A stretch of DNA of 39,382 nt from NCBI GenBank assembly GCA_035354435.1, contig DAOQAY010000004.1, forward strand, positions 1-39,382, written 5' to 3'. The translations under genes and the position numbers were made by a program. This stretch comes from JAKLDO01 sp035354435. Its GTDB lineage: Bacteria; UBP6; UBA1177. Under the pieces are notes generated by a model that saw only the letters and a list, made by a program, of their open reading frames with translations, was not told the DNA's origin and made no database searches. Shown piece by piece: positions 14,858-23,700 of the stretch (position 1 is the first letter of the stretch; each line of letters begins with the position of its first letter).

Positions 14858-15547
14858 TTACTTTGTAGGGCTGACATCAACTACATCAGGGGGATCAATA
14901 ATTCCACTAATTTCCTCTGATACTGCCTCTTCACCTGATGACCCCGGAGATTCATTATTTACATCGCTGCTGTCAGCACCGCCTGCGTCAGCCAGATCGG
15001 TTCCTGAAACAATACTTTTATCTGAATCTGCAACAAATTCATCACTGAACCCGAGACCCATTGAATCGTTTACAGTCTCATCTGCAACAGAACCCGTTAC
15101 CTTAATGTTGACTTCCTTGATTACACTAACTTCCGAATCGACTCTGGTAAGCTGTCTCTCACATGACTGAGATTCTGTCATCGTTTTTTCTGCCGACTCA
15201 GTAAGACCCCTAAGAAGTATAAGCTGGTTTTTAGCCTCTTCCGCCTTTCCTGCAAGAATAAGCTCTTCTATTTTAGAACCGCACTTAATCGCACTTACAG
15301 CAACACCTTTAAAAGTGCCGATATAGTCATCAAGACATACTTTCCATTTAACATCTTTTTCTTTTACAGCATCCTTGCTGATTTTATCAAGAGCGGTTTC
15401 TATCTCAGAAACCCTCAAAACTTTAAGTTTTGCCTCCTTTTCAATGGACTGCACTTCATTTTTTGAATCTTCTTTTGCATTATCAGGGGCTGCACTGGTA
15501 ACCTGCAGAATTGAGAATGCCATTAAAAAAACCAATAACTTTCTCAT
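14858..15547 (-). CDS. Exported protein of unknown function
   Basis: I do not recognise this 229-residue protein. It begins with a signal peptide (MRKLLVFLMAFSILQVTSAA), chosen as the start because GGAGAG stands six bases before this ATG at 15547; the upstream ATGs at 15562 and 15559 lack such a site. Residues about 30-140 are Lys/Glu-rich and probably helical, with three cysteines (KVCLDDY, IKCGSK, SQSCERQ). From about 160 the chain is low-complexity, rich in Ser, Asp, Gly and Glu, and likely disordered. It sits between the GltG-like gene (14 bases upstream) and the beta-barrel gene. An accessory periplasmic factor of the machine is a guess from context. Confidence 0.75.
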   Translation of the reverse strand: MRKLLVFLMAFSILQVTSAAPDNAKEDSKNEVQSIEKEAKLKVLRVSEIETALDKISKDAVKEKDVKWKVCLDDYIGTFKGVAVSAIKCGSKIEELILAGKAEEAKNQLILLRGLTESAEKTMTESQSCERQLTRVDSEVSVIKEVNIKVTGSVADETVNDSMGLGFSDEFVADSDKSIVSGTDLADAGGADSSDVNNESPGSSGEEAVSEEISGIIDPPDVVDVSPTK

Positions 15548-15561
15548 AATTCTCTCCATCA

Positions 15562-16935
15562 TTAATTCGACGGACTAAATATAAATGACGAATCAACGCT
15601 TACTGCGCCGCCATCAGGTTTAGGAAACCTAAGTCTCATTACAACTCCCTTAATACACTGTGTAACAGCTGCATCACCAACCGTGTCTTGTGTAATATCT
15701 ACAACTTCAACACGACCAGCACTATTGATCATTATACTCACAGCGACCTTACCTTTCAAGGTCGGATTTGTTAACAGCCCTTTATCATAGCATCTTTTGA
15801 CTGCCGGCTCGTTATTTTTAATGATCTGGGACACACTTGAAACATCTATCTGCCCGTCAACTTCTGTAGCTCCGACAGAAGCTCTTCCGACAACAGCTTT
15901 TTCAGATCTTCCCTGAACACCGATCTTTCCATCCGATTTTTTAACATCAAGAGTGTCTATTTTTGCAGTTTCAGTTGCACCGACATCACCTTTTCTGCTT
16001 CTTTGTGACGAATTGGTGGCAATACCGATCTGTTTAACTCCGGAAAGAGCGGTATCAATATCACTATCTTTTCCGCCATCTCCGAGAACATCAGCTATAA
16101 CACCGCCTTGAGCACCTTCACCCATAGACCCGATCATTCTGATAAGTCCTATTCCGGCAACTTTTTTCTGTATTTCCGCCACTCTAATGGATTCTTCTTT
16201 CTGTATTGTTGCAGCATCACGAGGTTTATTCGGTCTTTTTGCATTTGAATCAACCTTTTCTTCCGCCTTTTTTGTGGAAGCCACACCTTTTGAGTTCAAA
16301 TCCTCCAGAGCCTTTTTGTCATCCTTGACCTCTTCTTCCATCTTGTCCAGATCAGGTGCCAGCATTCTGGCAAATCTGCTCGGAATATCTGAAAAATCAT
16401 GAGGAGCCGGATCAGGTAAATTCTGCAAATATACTCCAAAAAACAAATAACTCATTATGGCAAGCACACCTTCAATGGTTGTAAAAGGCCAGTCAACCCT
16501 TTGAGTCCAGGAGCCTCTTATTGAACGAGGAAGTTTGAGTTTGGGAGCTTTCGGCGGAGGTGTTATAAACTGAAAAATCACCACAGCACTTCCAACCATA
16601 ACTTTTCCTCTCGAATCGAGAGAAAGCGGAAGTATATAAGCATTTCCCCGTTTTTTGAGCATCCCTTTCTTTATAACTTCTTCTATTTCAATGACCTTGC
16701 CTTTCAGAAATACTTTTCCTGTCATATTCTCCATAACAACAAGTTCGTATCTACCAGATTTGAAATAGAATATAGGAAACCTGCTGGGAAAAGAAGATGA
16801 AGGAACAACAAAATGAGATTTTTCAGAATCACCAACAAAAACTGTTTCAGGTTTGCGGAAGATCTGTTCATCCAGAATTTTTCCGTTGTGGATTACGCCG
16901 ACACGCAAAACCTTATCGCTGTTATTCAGTGTCAT
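15562..16935 (-). CDS. GltG/PglI-like inner-membrane protein with AgmX/PglI C-terminal domain (cassette B)
   Basis: The 457-residue protein has three parts. Residues about 10-125 form a cytoplasmic FHA-like beta domain (ETVFVGDSEKSHFVVP, then strands to VVIFQFITPP). One transmembrane helix lies at about 152-170. A long charged periplasmic linker leads to an AgmX/PglI C-terminal domain (about 365-457: NNEPAVKRCYDKGL, LKGKVAVSIMINSAGRVE, QCIKGVVMRLRFPKPDGG), with its conserved Cys pair. This TonB-like tail is typical of Myxococcus GltG/GltJ proteins, which link the inner-membrane motor to the outer envelope. I start at ATG 16935 behind AGAGGTGAT; the open frame to 16965 has a GTG but no good site. 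It follows the two TolR-like genes and is the counterpart of the gene at 27976-29385. Confidence 0.85.
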   Translation of the reverse strand: MTLNNSDKVLRVGVIHNGKILDEQIFRKPETVFVGDSEKSHFVVPSSSFPSRFPIFYFKSGRYELVVMENMTGKVFLKGKVIEIEEVIKKGMLKKRGNAYILPLSLDSRGKVMVGSAVVIFQFITPPPKAPKLKLPRSIRGSWTQRVDWPFTTIEGVLAIMSYLFFGVYLQNLPDPAPHDFSDIPSRFARMLAPDLDKMEEEVKDDKKALEDLNSKGVASTKKAEEKVDSNAKRPNKPRDAATIQKEESIRVAEIQKKVAGIGLIRMIGSMGEGAQGGVIADVLGDGGKDSDIDTALSGVKQIGIATNSSQRSRKGDVGATETAKIDTLDVKKSDGKIGVQGRSEKAVVGRASVGATEVDGQIDVSSVSQIIKNNEPAVKRCYDKGLLTNPTLKGKVAVSIMINSAGRVEVVDITQDTVGDAAVTQCIKGVVMRLRFPKPDGGAVSVDSSFIFSPSN

Positions 16936-16966
16936 ATCACCTCTGACAGTCAACCATACAATCACT

Positions 16967-16990
16967 GCGGGCAGGTTTTGCCCTGCCCGC
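16967..16990 (-). other. Strong intercistronic hairpin between tolR-like and gltG-like genes
   Basis: GCGGGCAGG (16967-16975) and CCTGCCCGC (16982-16990) form a perfect 9-bp GC-rich stem with a 6-base loop. On the transcribed minus strand no T-run follows, so it is not a standard intrinsic terminator. It could stabilise the upstream motor mRNA, give partial attenuation, or be a dispersed palindrome. The gap it occupies (16936-17022) is the largest in this part of the operon. Confidence 0.6.
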
Positions 16991-17022
16991 TAATAAAATA
17001 ATCTATCGAACAATTAAACAAG

Positions 17023-17598
17023 CTATGCTTTAGCAGTAACGACTACCAGAAATTTAAACTTGCTGAATTCAGCCTGTCCGGCAGTGTAGGTAACCTCTGT
17101 TAACAAACGATAAGGAATCTCAGCATCCATTACTATGGTACAGAGACCGTCAAATTTAACAGAAGAATTAACAGAAGCTATCCTGCGTACTTTCTCTGCT
17201 GCTTCAACAAGCGCCTTATTAAGAGGAACTATAAAATAACCGTCTTCACCACCGCGTTTCTGCGATGCTTCAACTTTATTGTCCTTAACCATCATAACTA
17301 TGTTGTTGTCAACAAGTATGGCAGCCTTGGTAACCGTGATCGCAACTGACTGCTGAATATCAAGGATTGCAGATGATTTAGGAATAGTGAGATCTGCAGA
17401 TGGGCTTACAGCCATCGGGTCAGTTGAATAACTTTTCAGCAAAAACACCAGAATAATTGTAAGAATATCCATGAGTGAGTTCATCGTAAGCTTCGCAGCT
17501 TCAGCCTCTCTCTTTTCCTTATTGCCCTTTCTCTTTTTACGCATATCCTGTTCATAACTATCCGGCAGAACTTCATAATTTTTCATTTCTTCAGACAT
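17023..17598 (-). CDS. ExbD/TolR-like motor stator protein with intact membrane Asp (cassette B)
   Basis: The 191-residue protein has a basic cytoplasmic N-terminus (1-37), one transmembrane helix starting at LTMNSLMDILTIILVFLL (about 37-54), and a periplasmic domain. Asp44 lies at the conserved protonatable position of ExbD/TolR/MotB-like stators. The C-terminal LLTEVTYTAGQAEFSKFKFLV (split about 165-185) matches the ExbD periplasmic fold. With the TolQ-like protein it should form a proton channel that transmits force through the periplasm. The gene lies 9 bases after a second tolR-like gene behind an AGGAGG site. Two TolR paralogues with one TolQ is the arrangement of the Myxococcus AglRQS gliding motor. 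Confidence 0.92.
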   Translation of the reverse strand: MSEEMKNYEVLPDSYEQDMRKKRKGNKEKREAEAAKLTMNSLMDILTIILVFLLKSYSTDPMAVSPSADLTIPKSSAILDIQQSVAITVTKAAILVDNNIVMMVKDNKVEASQKRGGEDGYFIVPLNKALVEAAEKVRRIASVNSSVKFDGLCTIVMDAEIPYRLLTEVTYTAGQAEFSKFKFLVVVTAKA

Positions 17599-17607
17599 AT
17601 ATGCCTC

Positions 17608-18162
17608 CTATGCAATGCCGGCGCTGAGAACAACATTGGGGAACAACACCTTTCTCTTATCGCCTTCTTTTTTATCCCGGGCAGCATCCATTATCTTAAT
17701 GATATAGTGATACTTGATGTTAGATTCAGCAGTAATGATAATGTTTTCTTCCGCAGGATTTGCCGCTTTGATGTCTGCAAGCATTTCTGCAAGTTTATTA
17801 TAATCATATACTCTTCCCGGAATCATCTTGCCGGTTTCCGTTAAAGATTCTTCTTCACCATCAATTTTCGGGATAGTCGGACCCAATGGATCATCCTTGT
17901 TTTCAATAACCTGATCTCTCGCAAAAACTGTAATCCCTCTGTCTGTAAGCGCAACAGTAAGTTTCAACGGCTTATCTTCAGGTCTGTCCTCAGGTGGAGT
18001 ATTTACTTCAGATGGACCGATCTGCGGAGTGGCAACATTGATAGTTGCCATCTTAATTGTTTCCATTGCAGTAAGGAGCAACGGAATAAGAATCAGGATC
18101 AAATTCATAGCAGGCGTCAAATCAAGATCAGGTGCGGCATCCGCTTTTCTCTTTTTTGTCAT
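17608..18162 (-). CDS. ExbD/TolR-like protein with Asp-to-Asn change in the membrane helix (cassette B)
   Basis: The 184-residue protein begins MTKKRKADAAPDLDLTPAMN. Its LTPAMN aligns with the ExbD/TolR motif TPxxD, so Asn20 stands where the proton-carrying Asp is normally required. The helix runs from about 18 to 33. A periplasmic domain follows, with an unusually Pro/Glu/Asp-rich segment (about 48-62) and an ExbD-like C-terminus (YNKLAEMLADIKAANP, IIITAESNIKYHYIIKIMD). The ATG is preceded by AGGAGG. Together with the neighbouring TolR that keeps its Asp, it implies a heteromeric stator in which only one partner carries the proton. Relatives in Myxococcota with the same change probably exist, but I cannot check. 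Confidence 0.9.
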   Translation of the reverse strand: MTKKRKADAAPDLDLTPAMNLILILIPLLLTAMETIKMATINVATPQIGPSEVNTPPEDRPEDKPLKLTVALTDRGITVFARDQVIENKDDPLGPTIPKIDGEEESLTETGKMIPGRVYDYNKLAEMLADIKAANPAEENIIITAESNIKYHYIIKIMDAARDKKEGDKRKVLFPNVVLSAGIA

Positions 18163-18179
18163 TAGAAGCCTCCTACCAA

Positions 18180-18830
18180 TTATTCGGTTGCTGTACCATT
18201 CTCACGAGATACAAGAATGTTAACAAGCTTTACGCTGTACAGATCGATGTCATTCAAAATCTTATTTTCAAGTGAAGAAATGACCATATGAATTGCCATA
18301 CCTGGGATAGCAACACCAAGTCCGAATCCTGTGGTATTCATTGCAACTGCGATACCGTTTGCAAGAAGAGCTGATTTCTGCTCAGGAGCAGCGTGAGCAA
18401 CTGCATCGAATGCTGAAATAAGACCCTGAATAGTTCCAAGAAGTCCAAGAAGAGTCGAAAGGTTGTTTACAACTGCAATTGTTCCTGTAAGCTTTTTGAT
18501 CTTCGGTGTGTAATCAAGAACTGTTTCTTCGATTGCGTTTGTGATTTCAAGTTCACCGCGATTTGCTCTTGAAAGACCAGCTTTGAGAACTGTTGCGAGT
18601 GCAGCGTCACCAGCTGCTGAACAAAGCTTAATAGCCTTATCAACATTATTTGCCATAACCAGCTTCTGGATCTGTTTCATAAGGTTTTCACCATTGGTGT
18701 TGAACTTCATGATAAGAAACCAGAATTTGTAAATAGCAACGCCGAGAATGTAAAATCCGCAAATTGCGATAAAATGCATGAACATTCCGCCTTCACGATA
18801 AAACTTTGCAAAATCTTGAAGAATAGACAT
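18180..18830 (-). CDS. MotA/TolQ/ExbB-family proton channel protein (cassette B)
   Basis: The 216-residue inner-membrane protein has a first helix at about 16-38 (MFMHFIAICGFYILGVAIYKF region), a cytoplasmic loop (KAIKLCSAAGDAALATVLKAG), and two further helices that follow the family motif TGTIAVVNNLSTLLGLLGTI (about 115-134) and GIAVAMNTTGFGLGVAIPGM (about 160-179). These are the conserved TolQ/ExbB pore segments, with a Thr (IAVAMNTTGFG) at the proton-path position. I start at ATG 18830, directly behind GGAGG; four extra codons upstream are possible. It is followed by two tolR-like genes in tight order. Embedded between a gltF-like and a gltG-like gene, it probably powers this envelope machine rather than Tol-Pal or TonB transport. 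Confidence 0.93.
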   Translation of the reverse strand: MSILQDFAKFYREGGMFMHFIAICGFYILGVAIYKFWFLIMKFNTNGENLMKQIQKLVMANNVDKAIKLCSAAGDAALATVLKAGLSRANRGELEITNAIEETVLDYTPKIKKLTGTIAVVNNLSTLLGLLGTIQGLISAFDAVAHAAPEQKSALLANGIAVAMNTTGFGLGVAIPGMAIHMVISSLENKILNDIDLYSVKLVNILVSRENGTATE

Positions 18831-18857
18831 TAGAACCTCCAAAAAAAATAAATATAC

Positions 18858-19109
18858 TTAGAAAGCCTCATCAATATAGAGTGCTTCCTCAACCTTCTCA
18901 GTAAAAGTGACATCCAGTTCAAGCGTCCTGTAAGTGAATTTCGCCCTTGAAAGAAAGTGCGAAACTTCGGGCCTTTGAATCGTTCCTTTTATTTTAAACT
19001 CCAAAGAAATCCCGCTCTTTTTCTGCGCTTCAACCGTTCCGGTACAAAAAACAACAGCTGCTGAAATCACACAAAAATAGAATGCTATTTTTTTCTCTAG
19101 CACAAACAT
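18858..19109 (-). CDS. Small exported GltF-like protein (cassette B)
   Basis: The 83-residue precursor has a clean signal peptide (MFVLEKKIAFYFCVISAAVV, cleavage likely after VEA near residue 28). The mature part of about 55 residues holds the pattern I-x-G-x-I-x-x-P (IKGTIQRP) followed by HFLSRAKFTYRTLEL. The same pattern occurs in the small protein encoded at 29428-29697, in the same position of the other cassette, so the two are paralogues. By gene order this corresponds to GltF of the Myxococcus Glt system, a small periplasmic protein; direct similarity to it is not something I can verify. A TTG start at 19175, overlapping the previous stop and preceded by AAAGGA, would add 22 residues before the signal peptide and is the alternative. 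Confidence 0.7.
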   Translation of the reverse strand: MFVLEKKIAFYFCVISAAVVFCTGTVEAQKKSGISLEFKIKGTIQRPEVSHFLSRAKFTYRTLELDVTFTEKVEEALYIDEAF

Positions 19110-19171
19110 GTGTGAAATATAGCTCTGTGATAAAATTAAATCAATTTTTTTATACAATATTGAATGCAGTC

Positions 19172-20740
19172 TCAATCTGTTTTTCCTTTATCTGTTTTTG
19201 GTTCACTTGCAGGTTCCTTTTTCAATTCCTGAAGTCTTGCAGTTGCAGCAAGTCCCATTTTATCATTTTCATCAATAACAGGATAGTCAGTCAAATACTG
19301 CTCCCAGACTTCTAACTTATCAACACTCATAGCATTTTCGAACGCTTTCTCTTTATTTTCGAGGAAAAGTCTGTGTTCTTCTTCAAAGTCCTTTTTCTTC
19401 TTTTCATCTCTGATTTTCTTTGCAAGATAAAATTCCTGCTTCTTCTTTTCTGTATATGATTCTTTTATATAACCGTCTATCAGCACTTTTTCCTTTTTAA
19501 AATCAGAATCTTTCGCTATCAGTTTGAGGTATTTGTTAAAATAATCTACTGCTGTATCAAATTTCCCGGGGTTTTTATCCCCATCAACATCAGCATCAAG
19601 ATAAAGAATTCCGGAATTAAAAATGACACTTTTCATTGTTTCAATATCGACCGATTTATCATTTTCAAGTTCCAGAAGCAGCTCTTTTGATCTTTTAAAA
19701 TCACTAAGACCCTTGCAGGCTATTGCAAGATTTACCTTGGCCTGTTTGAAATCAGGAGCTATTTTCAGTGCAAATTCGAGATGTTCCTTAGCTGAAGAGA
19801 AATCCTCTATCTCCATTGAAAGCACAGCAAGAATATTTCTGACTTCAGGCAGCTCAGGATTGATCTTTATTGCTTTCTGAAGATGGACTGTGGCATTTTT
19901 CTTATCACCCATATCATATAAAAGGAAACCAAAAAGTCTGTGCAGTGCAAAATTTTCGCTGTCCCATTTTTCAGCAGTAGTCAAAGCAGTCTGGGCAAGT
20001 TCATACATTTTCTTTGAGTAATATACGGTCGCAAGTGAAATAACAGCATTGGAATTCTGTTCATCAAGCTTCAATACCATTTTAGCATACTTTTCAGCTG
20101 AATTAAGATCACCATTTTGAAGATAAAGCCATGCAATAAAATTATTTTTTTCGACCTCATCCTGAGTTTTATTTATTAATTCAAGAAAATAATTCATTTC
20201 ATTCTTTATCCTGTCACCTAACATTAAAACCATGTTGTAAAGCGGTTTTGTAAATTCAGGATTTAAAGTAAAGGCCTTTTCGAACCAGATCCGGCTCTCT
20301 TTTTCATTATTAAGACGCTGATAGCAGAGTGCTATATTGAAAGCAATCTGAAATCTTTCCTCGTCTTTATCAAGAGCTCCCTTCCATGTTTCAATCGCTT
20401 CAGAACATCCACCAGTGAAATACTTTCCTAATCCTTCAGAAAATTCTTTCTCAGCAGGTCCTTCATATTTCAAACCATCATAATATTCAGGCTTTTTCTC
20501 TTCATCAGGCTTATTCTCTTTTGTTTTTCCAGTACCATCTTTTTTTTCATTGTCACTCTTTTTATCTTTTTTGTTTTTGTCTTTTTTATCATCTTTTTTG
20601 TTATTATCCTGCTTTCCAGCTTCTTTGCTTTTATCAATCTCTGGACCTTTAGCATCACCTTTTAAAGATGCGGTGACACAACCGCCGATCATTATCGAAA
20701 AACCAATTAAGATGAAAAATATCAGAAACTTGATCTTCAT
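19172..20740 (-). CDS. GltE/AglT-like TPR lipoprotein (cassette B)
   Basis: The 522-residue lipoprotein has the signal MKIKFLIFFILIGFSIMIGG with lipidated Cys21. A very Lys/Asp-rich linker follows (about 38-85), then TPR repeats from about 95 to 400 (EERFQIAFNIALCYQRLN, NFIAWLYLQNGDLNSAEKYA, AVISLATVYYSKKMYELAQ, LPEVRNILAVLSMEIEDF). A charged helical tail is at about 420-520. TPR lipoproteins of this size in this gene position correspond to Myxococcus AglT/GltE, a periplasm-facing outer-membrane scaffold. The start overlaps the previous stop by four bases (ATGA). It is the counterpart of the 384-residue gene at 29771-30925, which lacks the long Lys-rich linker. Most plus-strand and other-frame openings here are shadows of the biased composition. 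Confidence 0.85.
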   Translation of the reverse strand: MKIKFLIFFILIGFSIMIGGCVTASLKGDAKGPEIDKSKEAGKQDNNKKDDKKDKNKKDKKSDNEKKDGTGKTKENKPDEEKKPEYYDGLKYEGPAEKEFSEGLGKYFTGGCSEAIETWKGALDKDEERFQIAFNIALCYQRLNNEKESRIWFEKAFTLNPEFTKPLYNMVLMLGDRIKNEMNYFLELINKTQDEVEKNNFIAWLYLQNGDLNSAEKYAKMVLKLDEQNSNAVISLATVYYSKKMYELAQTALTTAEKWDSENFALHRLFGFLLYDMGDKKNATVHLQKAIKINPELPEVRNILAVLSMEIEDFSSAKEHLEFALKIAPDFKQAKVNLAIACKGLSDFKRSKELLLELENDKSVDIETMKSVIFNSGILYLDADVDGDKNPGKFDTAVDYFNKYLKLIAKDSDFKKEKVLIDGYIKESYTEKKKQEFYLAKKIRDEKKKKDFEEEHRLFLENKEKAFENAMSVDKLEVWEQYLTDYPVIDENDKMGLAATARLQELKKEPASEPKTDKGKTD

Positions 20741-23700
20741 TTCTTATCACCTTCATTCTGTTCAACAGGCTTTTCCCCAGACTGTTTTGTTAAACCCATT
20801 CCCGGTTTTGAATAAACTTTCTTTTCAGTCTTATCAAGTGAAAGAAGTATAGGAAATCCTGTTGTCAACTTACTTTTTGTGGCATATATGGGTGTTTTGC
20901 CGACTTTGTATTCCGCCGGTCTCATAAGAGAAAGCTTTTCTATAATAAGCTGTGTCCATTTATTAAATAATTTAAGCTCTCTTGCCTTTTCAAGTCCTCT
21001 TGTGTAAGTAGAAACTGCTTCATCTTCAATAGGTTCAGCCCTCTGACGGAGTATTTGTATATACATCTCCTCTTCTTCAACAGTCAGCCCTTTGGGGGTT
21101 TCAGCATTAAAAAGTGCATCAGAAAAACTTTGATAGAGAGTTCCTATTTTATATATTGACGCAAGAACCCATTCATATACCTGCAGTTTGAGTATTTCAG
21201 AATATTTAGCTTCAAGAAGTTTCATTTTCTCAACTTTCTTCTTTAAATTTTCCTCAAGCTGTTTGTCGTTCTTTCCGCCAATTTTCATTTTCAGATATTC
21301 ATCGTAATCATCTTCGAGAAGCTTATACTTTGCTTCGGCAGCATAAAGCAGGGACTCATCAGAATTATTTCTGCTCTCATCAAGATACTCAAGAATCTTG
21401 GCATAATATTCCTTTGCAAGCTTCCAGTTGCCGAGTTTTTCTTCATTAACTATTGCTATCTGATGATATGCCCTCATAACAAGATTGCCAACTTCCGGAT
21501 CATTTCTGAATGTCTGGATAAAACTTTCAAGACTCTTGATCATTTCACGCCAGTCTTTAGCTTTTTCATACATCATTGCAGATGTGAACAGAGCTTCCTT
21601 GCCTTCTATCTTTTCTTTTTCCTCGGAGTAGAACATTCTGTAATAAACAGAAGCTTCCCTATACTTCTGAAGTCTTTCCAATAATAGACCTGCATTAAAG
21701 AGCGCTTCTGATTTCTTTTCGTAAGTCGGATATTTTTCATACAGAAGCTTATAAGCATTTACCGCTTTTTCAAAATCGTAGCTCATTTCAGCATTGAATG
21801 CCACGAGATACAACGACAGCGGAGCAAATGATGAGTACGGGTATTCCTTGTAAACTCTTTCATGCAGCTGCAATGCTGATTCGAACATCGTAGCACGCTG
21901 ATAGTTTATAGCAGCATTGGAAAGCGCTGCATCTGAATTTTTGCTGTATGGATTCTCCTCGACCAGTTTAAGATACTCAGTCGCCGCCTCTTTGTACTTC
22001 TGCTCACTTTCAAGCTTTTGAGCATAATTAAAAAGAGCATCGGCGCGATATGTTGTAAACTCGTTTTTGATCTCCTTGCTCACCTGTTCTTTTGAGGAAA
22101 GTCTGTCAGTAAGAAGTTTCGACCACTTGGCAACATTGCTCCAGTCTTTTTTCTCGTAATATGCACCGATAATATCCCTTGCTGACAAAACAGCGGCCAG
22201 ATGCTCAGGGAATTCACTGATAATCTTCAAATACCGTTTTTCCGCTTCTTCAAATTTTCCGTGATCAAAAAATATTCTTGCACCGGTATAAGCAACAGCA
22301 GGCTCATCAAATTCAGCATTTTTCTCTTTTTTATCTTTTACGATATCAAAATATATCTCACTTGACTGTATCAGCTTCTCCTCAAGTGACGAAAAAGGCT
22401 TTCCTCTTTTTTCTTCACTTTTCACCAGTCTTTCCGGAGATTTTTCCCACAGCATATTGTAACATACAAAAGCCTGATAAGCAGCGTCTTCTTTCTGGCT
22501 GTCCTGATTCTTGTCATCCCTTATCCTTTCGTAGATAACAACTGCCATTTCAATATCACCTGACTGGAAAAGTGTATCTGCAAAATTATATGTGATATCG
22601 TAACTTTCTGATGTATACGGGAATTTTACGAGGTACTCTCCGTATGATATTGCTGCTATCCTGTATTCGTCAACAGCCTTGTCATTTTCTCCTTTTTCCT
22701 TGTAAACCTGAGCCTGTCTGTGGTGAAAAGAAGCCGTATCAAGCAAAGCACTCCTCGCCCATTCGCCGGCTTCCCTCAGCGCTGTTGTATTGCCGCGGTT
22801 TATCCTAGCCCATTCGCTTTCCGACCCGTATTGTTTTGAAAAAACTTCTATTTCAGCACTTTCTTTATCAAACTCTCTTGCCTTGTGATAAAGCTGAATA
22901 AGTTTATTGTGAATTCTAGGAGAATTTTCAGAGTAAGGATGCCGGCTTAGAATAAATCTGTAAGACTTTTCGGCCTGATCAAAATTATTATTTTCAAAAT
23001 AATATTTTCCAAGCTGTTCAAAGACATCCTTTTCAAAAGATCCGCCTTTTATATTGTTAAAATATGATATCGCTTTATCGACATGCCCCCAATCCAGATC
23101 TGAATAACTGATGGCAATGTACTGAACCGCCTCTTTTCTTAGATCCTGGCCTCTGTCAATACCGTTCTTTTTCATTTCATCCGCAAATAGTATCAGAGCT
23201 GTAAAAGTATCAATAGCATCTTGGAATTTGCTCTGTCTGTAATATGTCCAGGCCAGCTTATAAAGAGTCTTGTCATAAAGATCATTTTCCTTGTATTCCA
23301 GTCCTGCTTTATAATATTTTTCTGCACTATTAAGATCATTGGTCTTAAAATAATAGTCCGCTATACGGTAATAAAGCTCCGCCATATAAGTAGCTTTAAG
23401 TTTATTTTCGACAAGTTCGAGCCATACTTTAACAGCTTCCTCGCCTTTTCCTGATTCATTAAGACAGTATCCAAGCATATAATAAACATCTCCAAGATAC
23501 TGAAAAGAATTGAATTTACTTATTATTTCTTTATAAAGCTTAACGGAGTCAGAAAAATCATTGATTGGAACCACGGGTTCTGTGGATGTAGTTTTTTCTT
23601 CAAAAGACTCAAGCTCTTTTTCATATTCCTGAGTTTTTTCTTCAAAAGCAAGAACAGACCTCTCAAAATACAATTCTGCAAGTCTGTACATTGCACCGGG

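Noticed and set aside
17023..18830. Assignment of the TolQ-TolR-TolR genes to a Tol-Pal or TonB uptake system
   Set aside because: No TolA, TolB, Pal, TonB or TonB-dependent receptor is nearby, and the genes are embedded among Glt-like genes.
20470..20658. Lysine-rich alternative frame inside the TPR lipoprotein gene
   Set aside because: It comes from the AAA/GAT-rich coding of the charged linker in the real frame.
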